The notes: generated by a model from the sequence alone, not told the origin. A stretch of 64,000 bases of DNA from DAOTXS01 sp034435055 (GCA_034435055.1 DAOTXS010000076.1:109078-173077); one strand, 5' to 3'. Shown: positions 6,471 to 15,923, counted from the first letter of the stretch. Numbers and translations are program-made.

Positions 6471-8963
6471 TTAGATTGCCGCTAACGCCGGCTCGGTTTT
6501 GTTTTCGCCCGACGCTTCCTTGACCCACAGCTTGAACTCGCCATCGATCACGTCGCCGATCAACGTACTGCCCGGCTTGAATTCGCCAGACAAGACGCCT
6601 TCGGACAACGGGTCTTCGATCAGGCGTTGAATCACGCGTTTGAGTGGGCGCGCGCCCAGCGCTTGATCGTATCCTTCTTCTGCCAGTTTGTTCTTGCCCG
6701 CTTCGGTGACGTGGAGTTTGAGTTGATGCTCGTCCAAGCGGGGTTGCAAATAGCCGATTTGAATATCGACGATTTGTTGAATGTCCTCTTTTGTTAACGC
6801 GCGAAAGACGACAACGTTATCTAAACGATTCAGGAATTCGGGGCGGAACAGACGCTTGAGTTCGTTCATCAACTTGTCGCGCATATTTTGGTACGCGTCT
6901 TCTTGCGTCTTGGCTTCACTGCGTTTGCCGGAAAAACCCAGCACCGAATCGCGCTGGATCAGCTCCGCGCCGATGTTCGAAGTCATAATGATGATCGTGT
7001 TGCGGAAATCGACTTTGCGTCCTTTCGCGTCCGCAAGATGACCATCTTCCAAAATCTGCAACAACATATTGAACGCTTCAGGATGCGCCTTTTCGATTTC
7101 GTCGAACAGCACGACCGAGTACGGTCGGCGGCGCACTTGTTCGGTCAGTTGACCGCCTTCTTCAAACCCGATGTACCCGGGCGGCGCGCCAACCAAACGC
7201 GAAACATTGTGGCGTTCCATAAACTCGGACATGTCCAATTGCAGTAACGCTCTTTCATCACCGAACATGAACTCGGCGAGGGCTTTTGCCAATTCACTTT
7301 TGCCGACGCCGGTCGGTCCCAGGAAAATGAACGAACCGATAGGCCGTTTGGGGTCTTTCAACCCGGCGCGCGCGCGGCGTACCGCTTTGGCGATATTTTG
7401 GATCGCTTCGTCTTGACCGACGATGCGCTTGTGCAGTTCCTCTTCCATCTTGAGCAAGCGTTGACTCTCTTCGCCGGCGATGCGCGTTACCGGTACCCCC
7501 GTCCACATCGCCACCACTTCGGCGATGTCCTCGCTCGATACATTGGGCGGCGTCGCGCTCGTTACTTCCATCCACTTTAATTTCATTTGGTTCATTCGTT
7601 CGCGCAAATCTTTTTCTTTGCCGAACAATTCCGCCGCCAGATCGAATTGCTCCGATTCGACCGCCGCCTCTTTTTCTTTGACGACGGCTTTCATTTCATT
7701 GTCCGCCTCTTGAAATTCCGGCGGCTTGGGCGCTTTGTACATTCGCACGCGGCTCGACGCTTCGTCGATCAGATCGATTGCCTTGTCCGGCAAAAAGCGT
7801 TCGGTGACGTAACGCGTGGCAAGATTCGCCGCGGACACGAGCGCTTCGTCGGTGATTTTCAATTGATGATGCGCTTCGTAGCGTGGACGCAAGCCCTTGA
7901 GAATCTCGACGGTTTCTTCGACTGTTGGCTCTTCGACCTTGACCGGTTGAAAGCGCCTTTCCAACGCCGCGTCGCTTTCGATGTGCTTGCGATATTCTTC
8001 CATCGTCGTCGCGCCGATGACTTGGAGTTCGCCGCGCGACAATGCCGGTTTCAAAATGTTCGCCGCATCGACGGCACTGCCGGCGGAACCCGCGCCGACG
8101 ACCATATGCAATTCATCGATGAACAAAATCGTTTTGCTGCCTTTCAATTCATCGATGACGCGCTTCATCCGTTCTTCGAATTGCCCGCGATAAATCGTGC
8201 CAGCCACAAGCGACCCAACATCGAGTTGCACGACGCGTTTGTTGAGCAACGGACCTGGGACGTTGCCCAGATTGATCTGTTGCGCCAATCCTTCGACAAT
8301 CGCCGTTTTGCCGACGCCCGGCTCACCGACCAACGCCGGATTATTTTTCGTCCGGCGCGAAAGGATTTGAATCACGCGCTCGATTTCTTTTTGCCGCCCG
8401 ATGACCGGGTCAAGTTTGCCTTCTTCCGCCAACGCGGTGAGATCGGTTGCCAACTGATCGAGCAGGGGAGTTTTTGAATCGGTCTTTTTCTTTTCGGCGG
8501 CAACTTTTTCCGGCTCGCCTTCCATCACCGCTTTCGCCAACTGGTTCCGCACTTTATCGGGATTAATGTTGAGACTCTTGAGCACGTTCACCGCGATCCC
8601 GTCACCTTCGCGCACGAGACCCAGGAGCAAATGCTCCGTGCCGATATAGTGGTGTCCCAGCCGGCGCGCCTCATCGACAGCGAGTTCGATGACGCGCTTG
8701 GTGCGCGGGGTCAAACTGAGCCGAGTGCCGGCGGCGGCTTGGCCGCGTCCCACAATATCTTCGACAATTTGGCGCACGCGATTCTGATCGACGCCGAGGT
8801 CGCGCAGCACTTTTGCCGCCATACCTTCTTCTTCACGGATCAAACCGAGCAAGAGATGTTCGGTGCCGATGTAATTGTGGTTGAGCCGCACGGCTTCTTC
8901 CTGCGCGTACGTCAACACGCGCCGTGCGCGTTTGGTAAATTTATCAAGTTTGTCGGACATCAT
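6471..8963 (-). CDS. clpC: ATP-dependent Clp protease ATPase subunit ClpC
   Basis: An 830-residue Hsp100 unfoldase. It has two N-terminal Clp_N repeats (each with NYIGTEHLLLGL or HYIGTEHLLLGL), a first AAA+ module with GEPGVGKT (about 214), a UVR-like middle segment rich in Glu/Lys (about 420-455) and a second AAA+ module with GPTGVGKS (about 547). This order is that of ClpC, which feeds proteins to ClpP. The first of two adjacent ATGs is 7 nt after GAGG. ClpP is not in the window. The S1-domain gene lies upstream on the same strand with a ~117-bp gap. Confidence 0.95.
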   Translation of the reverse strand: MMSDKLDKFTKRARRVLTYAQEEAVRLNHNYIGTEHLLLGLIREEEGMAAKVLRDLGVDQNRVRQIVEDIVGRGQAAAGTRLSLTPRTKRVIELAVDEARRLGHHYIGTEHLLLGLVREGDGIAVNVLKSLNINPDKVRNQLAKAVMEGEPEKVAAEKKKTDSKTPLLDQLATDLTALAEEGKLDPVIGRQKEIERVIQILSRRTKNNPALVGEPGVGKTAIVEGLAQQINLGNVPGPLLNKRVVQLDVGSLVAGTIYRGQFEERMKRVIDELKGSKTILFIDELHMVVGAGSAGSAVDAANILKPALSRGELQVIGATTMEEYRKHIESDAALERRFQPVKVEEPTVEETVEILKGLRPRYEAHHQLKITDEALVSAANLATRYVTERFLPDKAIDLIDEASSRVRMYKAPKPPEFQEADNEMKAVVKEKEAAVESEQFDLAAELFGKEKDLRERMNQMKLKWMEVTSATPPNVSSEDIAEVVAMWTGVPVTRIAGEESQRLLKMEEELHKRIVGQDEAIQNIAKAVRRARAGLKDPKRPIGSFIFLGPTGVGKSELAKALAEFMFGDERALLQLDMSEFMERHNVSRLVGAPPGYIGFEEGGQLTEQVRRRPYSVVLFDEIEKAHPEAFNMLLQILEDGHLADAKGRKVDFRNTIIIMTSNIGAELIQRDSVLGFSGKRSEAKTQEDAYQNMRDKLMNELKRLFRPEFLNRLDNVVVFRALTKEDIQQIVDIQIGYLQPRLDEHQLKLHVTEAGKNKLAEEGYDQALGARPLKRVIQRLIEDPLSEGVLSGEFKPGSTLIGDVIDGEFKLWVKEASGENKTEPALAAI

Positions 8964-9080
8964 AGTGTCACCTCAAAATTCAGTGCCCGCGAGTTTAACG
9001 TCTGATTTTTAGGAGCTCACTCCGGGAGATATAGAACAGCGTCCCACCACAAGCAGGGACGCCGATGTTCTGCAATCAAG

Positions 9081-10319
9081 TTACTTGGTTAGTTCTTCGC
9101 TGGGTTCGGGCCATTCTTCTTCGGACGGTTCGTCCAATGGCTCATCGGCGTACTCTTCGGACGCGCGTTTCAAACTGAGTCCGAGACGGCGGCGGGTAGA
9201 ATCGACGCGAATCACCCGCAGTTGCAATGTATCACCTTCTTTTACGATTTCTTTGGGATGTTGGATGCGTCGATCCGCCAACTCGGAAATGTGAATCAGC
9301 CCTTCGATGTTGTCATCCAACCGCGCGAACGCGCCAAACGACGCGAGTTTGGTAATCGTGCCATTCACGAGCTGACCGATTTTGTACCGCTCTTCCACCG
9401 TGGTCCACGGTTCCGGTTGCAAGCGTTTCATACTCAACGCGATGCGTTCGCGTTCGCGGTCGATGCCGACGACTTGCACTTGAATCGAATCGCCGACTTT
9501 GACCAGATCGCTCGGTCGTCCGATTTTCGACCACGACATTTCGGACAGATGAATCATCCCATCGACGCCGCCCAGATCGACAAAGACGCCGAAATCGGCG
9601 ACGCTTGTGACGGTGCCGGTGAGCGTCGCGCCTTCTTGAATTTCCGCCAGCAAACGTTCTTTTTGTCCTTTGCGAACTTCGCGCATCGCCGCGCGTTCGG
9701 ACAAGATCAGGCGATTGCGTTCGCGATCCAGTTCGATGACCTTGAGCCGGATTTTCTTGCCGACGTACGCACTCAATTCCGATTCGCCGCTGTCGCTGGT
9801 GTCTTCCGGTTTTTTGCGGAACGTGCCTTCCAGTTGAGTGGCTGGCACAAAGCCGCGCACTTTGCCCACGCGTACGATCAAGCCGCCTTTGTTGAACCCG
9901 GCAACCTGGGCTTCAAACACCTGCCCGGATTTGAGCAATTCTTCTGCGTCGCGCCAATCGTGTTCCAACTGCGCGCGCGCAAGCGAAAGGACGACCGTCC
10001 CGTCGCGCGTTTCCGGTTTGAGAATGAATGCTAGCACCGCGTCGCCGACGTGATACTTTTTGATCGCATCCGCGCTCATCTTTTCCATTTCTTTGGAATC
10101 GACGACGCCTTCCGATTTTGCGCCAATGTCAATCAAGATTTCGCGCGCGTCCGCGCGGACGATGACGCCCGGCACGATCGCGCCGTACTTGAGTTTCTTG
10201 AAACCCAAATCCAAATCCGTAAAGTCACGCATCGAGACTTGTTTTTCAGTTCCCGCGCTGGCGGGCTTGCTTTTTGGTTTTGCCTCCTGGGGACTGTTTT
10301 GTCCGCCCGTTGAAACCAT
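9081..10319 (-). CDS. S1 RNA-binding domain protein (ribosomal S1-like)
   Basis: A 412-residue protein with four S1 domains (about 40-110, 125-200, 225-295, 310-385), each with the G-x-V/I-T...FG.F/V signature; an example is VTSVADFGVFVDLGGVDGM. Six-domain S1 occurs in proteobacteria, and shorter four-domain forms are usual in other phyla. It probably binds mRNA at translation initiation. The ATG at 10319 has GGGGGA upstream; an in-frame GTG at 10334 is less likely. The C-terminus is acidic (about 390-412). A promoter is visible at 10396-10424. Confidence 0.9.
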   Translation of the reverse strand: MVSTGGQNSPQEAKPKSKPASAGTEKQVSMRDFTDLDLGFKKLKYGAIVPGVIVRADAREILIDIGAKSEGVVDSKEMEKMSADAIKKYHVGDAVLAFILKPETRDGTVVLSLARAQLEHDWRDAEELLKSGQVFEAQVAGFNKGGLIVRVGKVRGFVPATQLEGTFRKKPEDTSDSGESELSAYVGKKIRLKVIELDRERNRLILSERAAMREVRKGQKERLLAEIQEGATLTGTVTSVADFGVFVDLGGVDGMIHLSEMSWSKIGRPSDLVKVGDSIQVQVVGIDRERERIALSMKRLQPEPWTTVEERYKIGQLVNGTITKLASFGAFARLDDNIEGLIHISELADRRIQHPKEIVKEGDTLQLRVIRVDSTRRRLGLSLKRASEEYADEPLDEPSEEEWPEPSEELTK

Positions 10320-10395
10320 CTTTTCCCCCGACACCAGTTTTTGCGATCATTGCATCGTTTGAATGAATTATAAAGGCGATGTCCATCGCCAATAT

Positions 10396-10424
10396 ATTAT
10401 AGTCACTTTCACTGCAAATAGCAA
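10396..10424 (-). promoter_or_regulatory. Promoter of the S1-domain gene
   Basis: On the minus strand TTGCTA (10424-10419) and TATAAT (10401-10396) are separated by 17 bp. A GGCGATG/CATCGCC hairpin at 10374-10389 lies in the leader. Confidence 0.65.
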
Positions 10425-10429
10425 CCTTG

Positions 10430-10806
10430 TTGATCGCCGTCACATACCCGGTGGGAGAATATTAATTTCCCATCTGAATCGTCGAAATGGCATCTAATCC
10501 AATGCGCTGCTCCATTGGGGGGACGCGTGATTGCTCTAAATGATCTGCTCGTACCACAAATTGGCAACCCACCGCCTATGTACGAGTCCCTGGTTCAAGT
10601 GGGTTATATGGGCGGAAAAGTGTTTCCGTAGATTACAAAATCAAGCATGGGATTTCTCCAGAATGTAGGTTCTCACATCTCTGTCGCAGAAATCCCATGC
10701 TCAAGAATCGTTGCTGTGATATCCAGGCACTTGCGGGAGATCAATGACGCACATCTTCAGGCAGGCATATGGATTTTTCTATCGTGTTCAATCGTGGTCG
10801 TGCCGA
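10430..10806. other. Intergenic gap with a long inverted repeat, no gene recognised
   Basis: About 375 bp between the S1 gene promoter and the end of tctA. The one clear structure is a perfect 14-bp inverted repeat, AGCATGGGATTTCT at 10644-10657 and its complement at 10688-10701, 30 bp apart. On the minus strand it lies downstream of tctA and is followed by TGATTTTG, so it could end that transcript. A plus-strand reading frame to TAG at about 10630 is open for about 65 codons but has no start signal or recognisable family. Confidence 0.5.
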
Positions 10807-12357
10807 TCAATCTTTCTCATCGCCGAATGTCGGTACTGCTACAGCACGTCCCTGTCTGGCTTGATATCGTTTCCAAAGGATTTCGGCAAAGGGAATCAGT
10901 AATGACAGAAATGCGAGAATCAAAATCACCATCGAGAGTGGACGCGTGAAGAAGATCGCCGGGTTACCTACCGAGATCAAGAGTGAGCGGCGAAATTCTT
11001 GTTCGATGAGCGGACCCAGAACGACGCCAAGCACGACAGGTGCCATCGGAAAACCATGCCGTCGCATAAAGAACGCCAGCAGACCCAGTAGCAACAGCAC
11101 GAGCAAGCCGATCAAACTCCCTTCGTTGCTGTATACGCCCAGCACCGAAAATACCAGAATACTTCCAAACAACAATGGCTTGGGCACATCGAGCATTTTA
11201 ATCCACAGCCCCACGAGTGGTAGATTGAGCAAGAGCAACAATGCGTTGCCAATGTAAAGACTCGCAATCAACCCCCACACCAGTTCGGGGCGTTGCGCGA
11301 AGAGCAAGGGGCCCGGACGCAGACCGTACAATTGAAATGCCGCGAGCATCATCGCGGTCGTCCCCGATCCCGGGATGCCGAGTGCCAGCAACGGCACAAG
11401 CGAGCCGCCTGCGCTCGCATTATTTGCGGCTTCGGGCCCTGCCACGCCCTCGATCATACCCGTGCCAAATTTTTCTGGTGTTTTGGACGAACGTCGTTCG
11501 AGGTTGTACGAAAGAAACGTCGCGACTGTCGCGCCTGCGCCGGGCAGAATGCCGATGATGAAACCAAGTAGCGAACCACGCGCCCATGCCGGCGCAGACC
11601 GGCGCCATTCATCGCGGCTCATCCATAAGGTTCCTGTTGTCTTGATAGTTTCTTCTTGCACATGTCTAAAAGTGCCAGCCGTCCACAATACTTCACCAAT
11701 CGCGAACAAACCAATTGCGGCGATAACAATGTCAATGCCGCTAAGCAAGTGCGGACTGCCGAACGTGAAACGTGCTTGTCCGGTTTGCAGGTCAATGCCC
11801 ACCATACCGATTCCGAGGCCGAGCAATGTGGCAAACATCGCTTTGGGCGCGGATTCGCCGGCAAGACCGGTAACGGCAGTGAGCGCGAGGAACATGATCG
11901 CAAAGTATTCTGGCGGACCGAACTTGAGCGCAAACTCGACGAGCGCAGGCGCAAGCAACATCAGCATCAATGTTGCAAAGGTGCCGGCAAAGAACGAGCC
12001 GATGGCGGCAGTTGCCAATGCCGCGCCACCGCGTCCCTGCTTCGCCATACGAAATCCATCGAGTGTCGTTACGACGCTTGCACTTTCGCCCGGTGTATTG
12101 ACCAGAATCGAAGTAGTCGAGCCGCCGTACATCGCGCCGTAATAGATACCGCCGAACAAGATAAACGCCGTCGCCGGGTCAAGCCCGAACGTCAACGGCA
12201 ACAAGAGCGAAATCGTTAGCGCAGGTCCAATGCCAGGCAGAACGCCGATTGCCGTACCAACGACCACGCCAATGAAACCGAACAACAAGTTGAGGGGACT
12301 AAGGGCGGTGCCAAAACCGGTTCCAAGGTTGGCGAGCAAGTGAGCAAAAATATCCAT
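10807..12357 (-). CDS. tctA: Tripartite tricarboxylate transporter, large membrane subunit (TctA)
   Basis: A 516-residue, about 12-helix membrane protein with the TctA hallmarks GVLPGIGPALTISLLLP near residue 40, GGIYYGAMYGGSTTSIL near 95 and GFIIGILPGAGATVATFL near 260. It is the channel subunit that imports a carboxylate with a periplasmic binding protein, driven by an ion gradient. It follows tctB by 8 bp and tctC further upstream, giving the usual C-B-A operon order. The substrate is likely a di- or tricarboxylate. A C4-acid would fit the fumarase and malic enzyme genes further along, but this is inference. Confidence 0.95.
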   Translation of the reverse strand: MDIFAHLLANLGTGFGTALSPLNLLFGFIGVVVGTAIGVLPGIGPALTISLLLPLTFGLDPATAFILFGGIYYGAMYGGSTTSILVNTPGESASVVTTLDGFRMAKQGRGGAALATAAIGSFFAGTFATLMLMLLAPALVEFALKFGPPEYFAIMFLALTAVTGLAGESAPKAMFATLLGLGIGMVGIDLQTGQARFTFGSPHLLSGIDIVIAAIGLFAIGEVLWTAGTFRHVQEETIKTTGTLWMSRDEWRRSAPAWARGSLLGFIIGILPGAGATVATFLSYNLERRSSKTPEKFGTGMIEGVAGPEAANNASAGGSLVPLLALGIPGSGTTAMMLAAFQLYGLRPGPLLFAQRPELVWGLIASLYIGNALLLLLNLPLVGLWIKMLDVPKPLLFGSILVFSVLGVYSNEGSLIGLLVLLLLGLLAFFMRRHGFPMAPVVLGVVLGPLIEQEFRRSLLISVGNPAIFFTRPLSMVILILAFLSLLIPFAEILWKRYQARQGRAVAVPTFGDEKD

Positions 12358-12365
12358 GTTTCACC

Positions 12366-12824
12366 TTACCCCAGAATGCCTTTGGGCAAACCGACTTTGA
12401 GCAAACCGTTGAAGAAAAAGTAGATTGCGCCGGTCAAGACTACGCTGACAATCGCATCCCGCACCCACGCATGACTACCGAACACGCGCGCTTGCAAAAA
12501 CAAGAACACGCTCGTCGTGATGAGATAACCGACTGTTTCAAAGGTGACGATATAACCGAGCAACACAACCGTGCTCCAGCCCCAGGTACGCCAGTCTATC
12601 TCTTCGAGCGCTTTGACCTTGGCGACGGGTACTCGTTGCGTGCGCCAGGCTTGCCAGCCCAGCCAAATTCCAGAAAGCAACATCCCCACGCCGATGAACA
12701 ATGGAAAGAAACGCGGACCGATTGCCGAGTAACTGGTACTCGGTTCATTGATCATGAACGCGCCGACCAGATACGCGACTGCGAACAGTACAACGATTAG
12801 CGCAACCAGTAAATCGTGTTTCAT
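12366..12824 (-). CDS. tctB: Tripartite tricarboxylate transporter, small membrane subunit (TctB)
   Basis: A 152-residue protein with four helices (near 5-25, 40-60, 80-105 and 110-140) and the weakly conserved TctB pattern AIGPRFFPLFIGVGMLLSG. It pairs with the large subunit. The ATG at 12824 is chosen; an in-frame GTG at 12851 lies inside a REP-B palindrome and would add nine atypical residues. Confidence 0.88.
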   Translation of the reverse strand: MKHDLLVALIVVLFAVAYLVGAFMINEPSTSYSAIGPRFFPLFIGVGMLLSGIWLGWQAWRTQRVPVAKVKALEEIDWRTWGWSTVVLLGYIVTFETVGYLITTSVFLFLQARVFGSHAWVRDAIVSVVLTGAIYFFFNGLLKVGLPKGILG

Positions 12825-12838
12825 AGTGATTGCCAATG

Positions 12839-12868
12839 TGTAGGGGCGCACACACGTGCGCCCCTACA
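12839..12868. repeat. REP-B palindrome, copy 1
   Basis: TGTAGGGGCGCAC is paired with GTGCGCCCCTACA across a short loop, between tctC and tctB. It is a member of the GTAGGGGCG...CGCCCCTAC family. Confidence 0.8.
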
Positions 12869-12875
12869 ATTCGGA

Positions 12876-13931
12876 CTATTGAATCAACCCAATCGCTTTG
12901 AGCACGGCGGTGATCCGCGTATTTTCCTCTTCGAGGAATTTACCATAGGCATCGCCCGTCAAAAACAAATCATCCCATTCATTCTTGGCGATAATATCTT
13001 GCCAGGCTTTGCTGTCGTGCATCCGTTTCAACGCTTCGATCTGCCACGCGCGGGTCTCGGCGTCTAGACCCGGCGCACCGACGATACCGCGCCAGTTGGC
13101 AAGCGACACATTCACGCCGCTTTCGATCAAAGTTGGGGTGGGGTCTTTACCGATCTTTTTCTCGGATGAGACCGCGAGAAAACGCATCTTGCCGGATTCG
13201 GCTTGCGCTTTCCACTCGGCGTACCCGGTCACGCCAACCGTCACCTGGCCGCCGATGACCGCCGCCGCCGCTTCGCCACCGCCGGCGAACGCGACATAGT
13301 TAACGTTCTTGATGTCCACGCCAACGTTTTGCGCAATCAAACCGACGAGAATGTGGTCGGTGCCGCCCGCCGAGCCGCCGCCCCAACTAATAGACTTGGG
13401 GTCTTTTTTGAAATCGGTCAAGAGTTCCTGCAGAGTTTTGTACTTGGAGTTGGTGGGGACGGCGATCACTTCGTACTCGCCGGTCAAGCGTGCGAGCGGA
13501 ACCGTGTCTTTGAGCGTGACTGCGCTTTTATTCGTGAGAATACCGCCGACCATCACGAGCCCCATCGTCATCATCGTGTAGGGGTCTTTTTTCGCCGCGA
13601 ACTCGGCAAGACCAATTGTGCCTGCCGCGCCGCCCTTGTTGACAACTTCAATCGAGACGGGCAAAATCTTTTCGCTGACAAACACTTGTTGCATCAAGCG
13701 CGAAGTTTGATCCCAGCCGCCGCCGGGATTGGCGGGCGCAAGAATCGTCATCGGCTTGTTGGGGAAACCGGCTTTGGTCGGCGCGAGCGGACCGCTGGAC
13801 GCAACGGTGGGCTTGGGCGCATCGGTTGGTTTGGGCGCCGCCGTTGGGGGAACTGGCGTGGCGGTGGGCGCCGGCGCACACGCCGCAAGGACTGATAAAA
13901 CCGCGATCAACAAAATAATTCGATGCAACAT
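12876..13931 (-). CDS. tctC: Tricarboxylate transporter substrate-binding lipoprotein (TctC/Bug family)
   Basis: A 351-residue protein. A signal peptide ends in a lipobox (LAAC, Cys about 18), and a Pro/Thr-rich linker runs to residue ~50. The Bug-family domain follows, with MTILAPANPGGGWDQTSR (ligand loop), SAGGTDHILVGLIAQ and VGAPGLDAETRAW. It captures a carboxylate outside the membrane and delivers it to TctA/TctB. The lipid anchor rather than free periplasmic secretion fits a cell with one membrane, though it is not proof. Confidence 0.92.
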   Translation of the reverse strand: MLHRIILLIAVLSVLAACAPAPTATPVPPTAAPKPTDAPKPTVASSGPLAPTKAGFPNKPMTILAPANPGGGWDQTSRLMQQVFVSEKILPVSIEVVNKGGAAGTIGLAEFAAKKDPYTMMTMGLVMVGGILTNKSAVTLKDTVPLARLTGEYEVIAVPTNSKYKTLQELLTDFKKDPKSISWGGGSAGGTDHILVGLIAQNVGVDIKNVNYVAFAGGGEAAAAVIGGQVTVGVTGYAEWKAQAESGKMRFLAVSSEKKIGKDPTPTLIESGVNVSLANWRGIVGAPGLDAETRAWQIEALKRMHDSKAWQDIIAKNEWDDLFLTGDAYGKFLEEENTRITAVLKAIGLIQ

Positions 13932-14050
13932 TTCTCTCTCCTCCTTTTAGATGGTGGCTCGGCGCGTTTTGCTCAAGCCAAAGATTGATTATGATTTTAT
14001 TGGCTTGACCGATTTTGTCAACTAGGCGCATCACAAAAAACAGCCAAGAC

Positions 14051-14067
14051 ACTAGCACCATTAGTTA
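14051..14067. repeat. 17-bp repeat ACTAGCACCATTAGTTA, copy 1
   Basis: Identical copies lie at 15660-15676 (inverted) and 15749-15765 (direct). Copies 1 and 2 bracket the GNAT gene and the small membrane protein as inverted repeats 1.6 kb apart. Confidence 0.8.
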
Positions 14068-14106
14068 GTAACCGGGTACATAAGCCGCAAGATTTGCGCG
14101 CATTGG

Positions 14107-15114
14107 TTATTTCCTCACACGCAATTCCATCACCTCGGTGTTCTGTGCGCCAAAGCGGTACTTGTATTCCTCGTTGCCGCGCAAAAAATCGTAGCGCCGC
14201 CGCTTTGCCACAATCGATTCCTGAATCGAATGGGCGAAGAGGACGATGCCGGGACTGAGCGCGCCGTACTGAATCGGGTCGTAACCGGAATTGTACACCA
14301 ACACGTCGTTGTGGTATACAAAATTCCAGAGCGCTGCCGCGCGCACGCCGTCGACTTCTAGAAAAACAAGTTGCAACCAGCCGCGCGCAAAAACCTGCCG
14401 CGCGAGATCGATGAAGAACGATTGCATTCGCGCGTCCATAAACAAGTGCTTGTCCGGGCGACTGCGCTTGTGCAGTTCCGCAAAATCGGCGACGGCTTGA
14501 TCGAGCGCGTCCGCCGAATCGATCACATACCATTTAGTGTTCGCCTCTTCGACGCGGCGCAGTTTGCGGCGAACCTCGTGCCGCTGTTTCTTGTCGAGCG
14601 TCGCCAGATATTTTTCCCAATCGTCCGGCAAATCGATGATCGGCGCAACGTCGTGTCGCTTGGATTCCACGTGCAATCCGCGCGCCTCTGCCATCGCTTT
14701 GAACGTTGTGTTCGTCGGTGAAGCGGCGGGTACGGTGCAGAAATCGAGTGCGTCCCAAACTGGGAAATCCGGTCGCGCGAGCGTGTCGAGCAACGCGGCG
14801 TAAACTTGTTCTGCGTGTCCGCGCGCGACGATCAGGTCCAAGTAATCGGACACATCCACGCAACCGACGAGCGAAAGTGTGGTCAACCCATCGTCCGTTT
14901 TATGCGCGAAGAGCGGCGCGATTCCCGCGAGTGTTCCATCGTCGTTGCGAAATGTGATGACGCGTAGTTCACCGCTCCCTAAATTTTTCCACCACACCAT
15001 TTGATATTCGCGCGTGAGAAATAACGTGTCGGTGATTGCGCGATTCAGCAGTTTGTTCCATTCGCTATTTAATTTTTCAAAAATATTCGCGTCCGTGAAC
15101 CAATCGATTTTCAT
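14107..15114 (-). CDS. FemAB/CelD-like GNAT acyltransferase
   Basis: A 335-residue protein of the acetyltransferase_6 (BioF2/CelD-like) type. The N-terminal half has the WNKLLNRAITDTLFLTREYQ segment and the C-terminal half the acyl-CoA fold with FLEVDGVRAAALWNFVYHN and YNSGYDPIQYGALSPG. Members acylate or aminoacylate cell-envelope precursors or polysaccharides; the substrate is unknown. It is bracketed, with the next gene, by the 17-bp inverted repeats, which suggests a transferred cassette. Confidence 0.82.
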   Translation of the reverse strand: MKIDWFTDANIFEKLNSEWNKLLNRAITDTLFLTREYQMVWWKNLGSGELRVITFRNDDGTLAGIAPLFAHKTDDGLTTLSLVGCVDVSDYLDLIVARGHAEQVYAALLDTLARPDFPVWDALDFCTVPAASPTNTTFKAMAEARGLHVESKRHDVAPIIDLPDDWEKYLATLDKKQRHEVRRKLRRVEEANTKWYVIDSADALDQAVADFAELHKRSRPDKHLFMDARMQSFFIDLARQVFARGWLQLVFLEVDGVRAAALWNFVYHNDVLVYNSGYDPIQYGALSPGIVLFAHSIQESIVAKRRRYDFLRGNEEYKYRFGAQNTEVMELRVRK

Positions 15115-15149
15115 TTGTCCTCGATAGAAAAAATCACGCGCCGCAATTA

Positions 15150-15590
15150 TTATCGTGGCGCGATGGTCGCGGTAATTCGGCGCGTCGGGATCAAGGTTGA
15201 GGCGCGCGTGCCGGTGATCGTCAGCGTGGCGCGCACGGTGCCGGTGAGCGTCCCGTTAATCGTCGGCGCGGGGTTGGTGAGATCGACGGTCGGCGTCAGC
15301 GTCGGCGTTTCGCGGGTGGGAATGGGAGCTTGCGTCGGCGTGGCGATCAGCGTGCCGCGCGGCAGATTGATGAGCGTCGGCGGTCCCATTGTTGCCGATG
15401 GCGCGGTGGTGGGAATCACCGCCACCGTGGGCGTGGCGGGTCGCGGGAACGATGAGCGAATCATCGCGCTGAAAAGTCCGGCGCAATACAAAACGCTGGT
15501 TGCAATGAAAATGACGCCGATGCAACCGTACGTAATTTGATGTTGTGGCGGCAAGCCCCAAAATCCGCGTGGGCGATGTTCCGCGTCCAC
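15150..15590 (-). CDS. Single-pass membrane protein with Thr/Pro-rich external tail
   Basis: A 146-residue protein. Residues 17-42 form one hydrophobic helix (YGCIGVIFIATSVLYCAGLF) and the remaining ~100 residues are a low-complexity Thr/Pro/Ala tail, probably outside the cell. No family is recognised. It starts at a GTG with only a weak ribosome site, so the exact start is uncertain. The codon pattern and a clean frame support it being real. It is divergent in composition from its neighbours and shares the repeat-bounded segment with the GNAT gene. Confidence 0.5.
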   Translation of the reverse strand: MDAEHRPRGFWGLPPQHQITYGCIGVIFIATSVLYCAGLFSAMIRSSFPRPATPTVAVIPTTAPSATMGPPTLINLPRGTLIATPTQAPIPTRETPTLTPTVDLTNPAPTINGTLTGTVRATLTITGTRASTLIPTRRITATIAPR

Positions 15591-15659
15591 TCAGCCAGCC
15601 CGTTGCTGTTTCGATGTGAAATGCAAAGGATCAATCTCCGCACCCAAAATCGGCGGTAT

Positions 15660-15765
15660 TAACTAATGGTGCTAGTGCGATTCTTGAGCATATTTTGTGC
15701 TTTGATTTTGCGACGCGCTACTTGAATCTCACAGCCATCCACCTACAAACTAGCACCATTAGTTA
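15660..15765. mobile_element. MITE-like 106-bp element with 17-bp inverted ends
   Basis: The perfect ends TAACTAATGGTGCTAGT (15660-15676) and ACTAGCACCATTAGTTA (15749-15765) enclose 72 bp without a gene. A third copy of the end at 14051 suggests a family moved by a transposase in trans. No target duplication was established. Confidence 0.45.
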
Positions 15766-15796
15766 TTATAGCGCAAGCAAGGTGGATGTCAAAACG

Positions 15797-15923
15797 GCTG
15801 GTGATTACCCACAAGTGTCATTGCGAGCGGAGCGAAGCAATCTCTCAAGGCGCTTTGAAAGATTGCTTCGTCGCAAAAAACACTCCTCGCAATGACAATC
15901 CAGAGATGTGGGTAATCACCAGC
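15797..15923. repeat. REP-A copy 2 nested in a 17-bp inverted repeat
   Basis: The REP-A core spans 15816-15897 (TGTCATTGCGAG to CTCGCAATGACA). It is flanked by the perfect pair GCTGGTGATTACCCACA (15797-15813) and its complement (15907-15923). The rest of the 15.6-16.0 kb gap holds only the MITE-like element and a ribosome site before 16037. Confidence 0.75.

Noticed and set aside
9039..9062. GCGTCCC/GGGACGC hairpin as terminator between the S1 and clpC genes
   Set aside because: There is no T tract on the minus strand; it may be a processing hairpin or a repeat remnant.
10540..10620. tRNA-like GGTTCAAGT stretch
   Set aside because: No acceptor stem or anticodon arm can be drawn around it.
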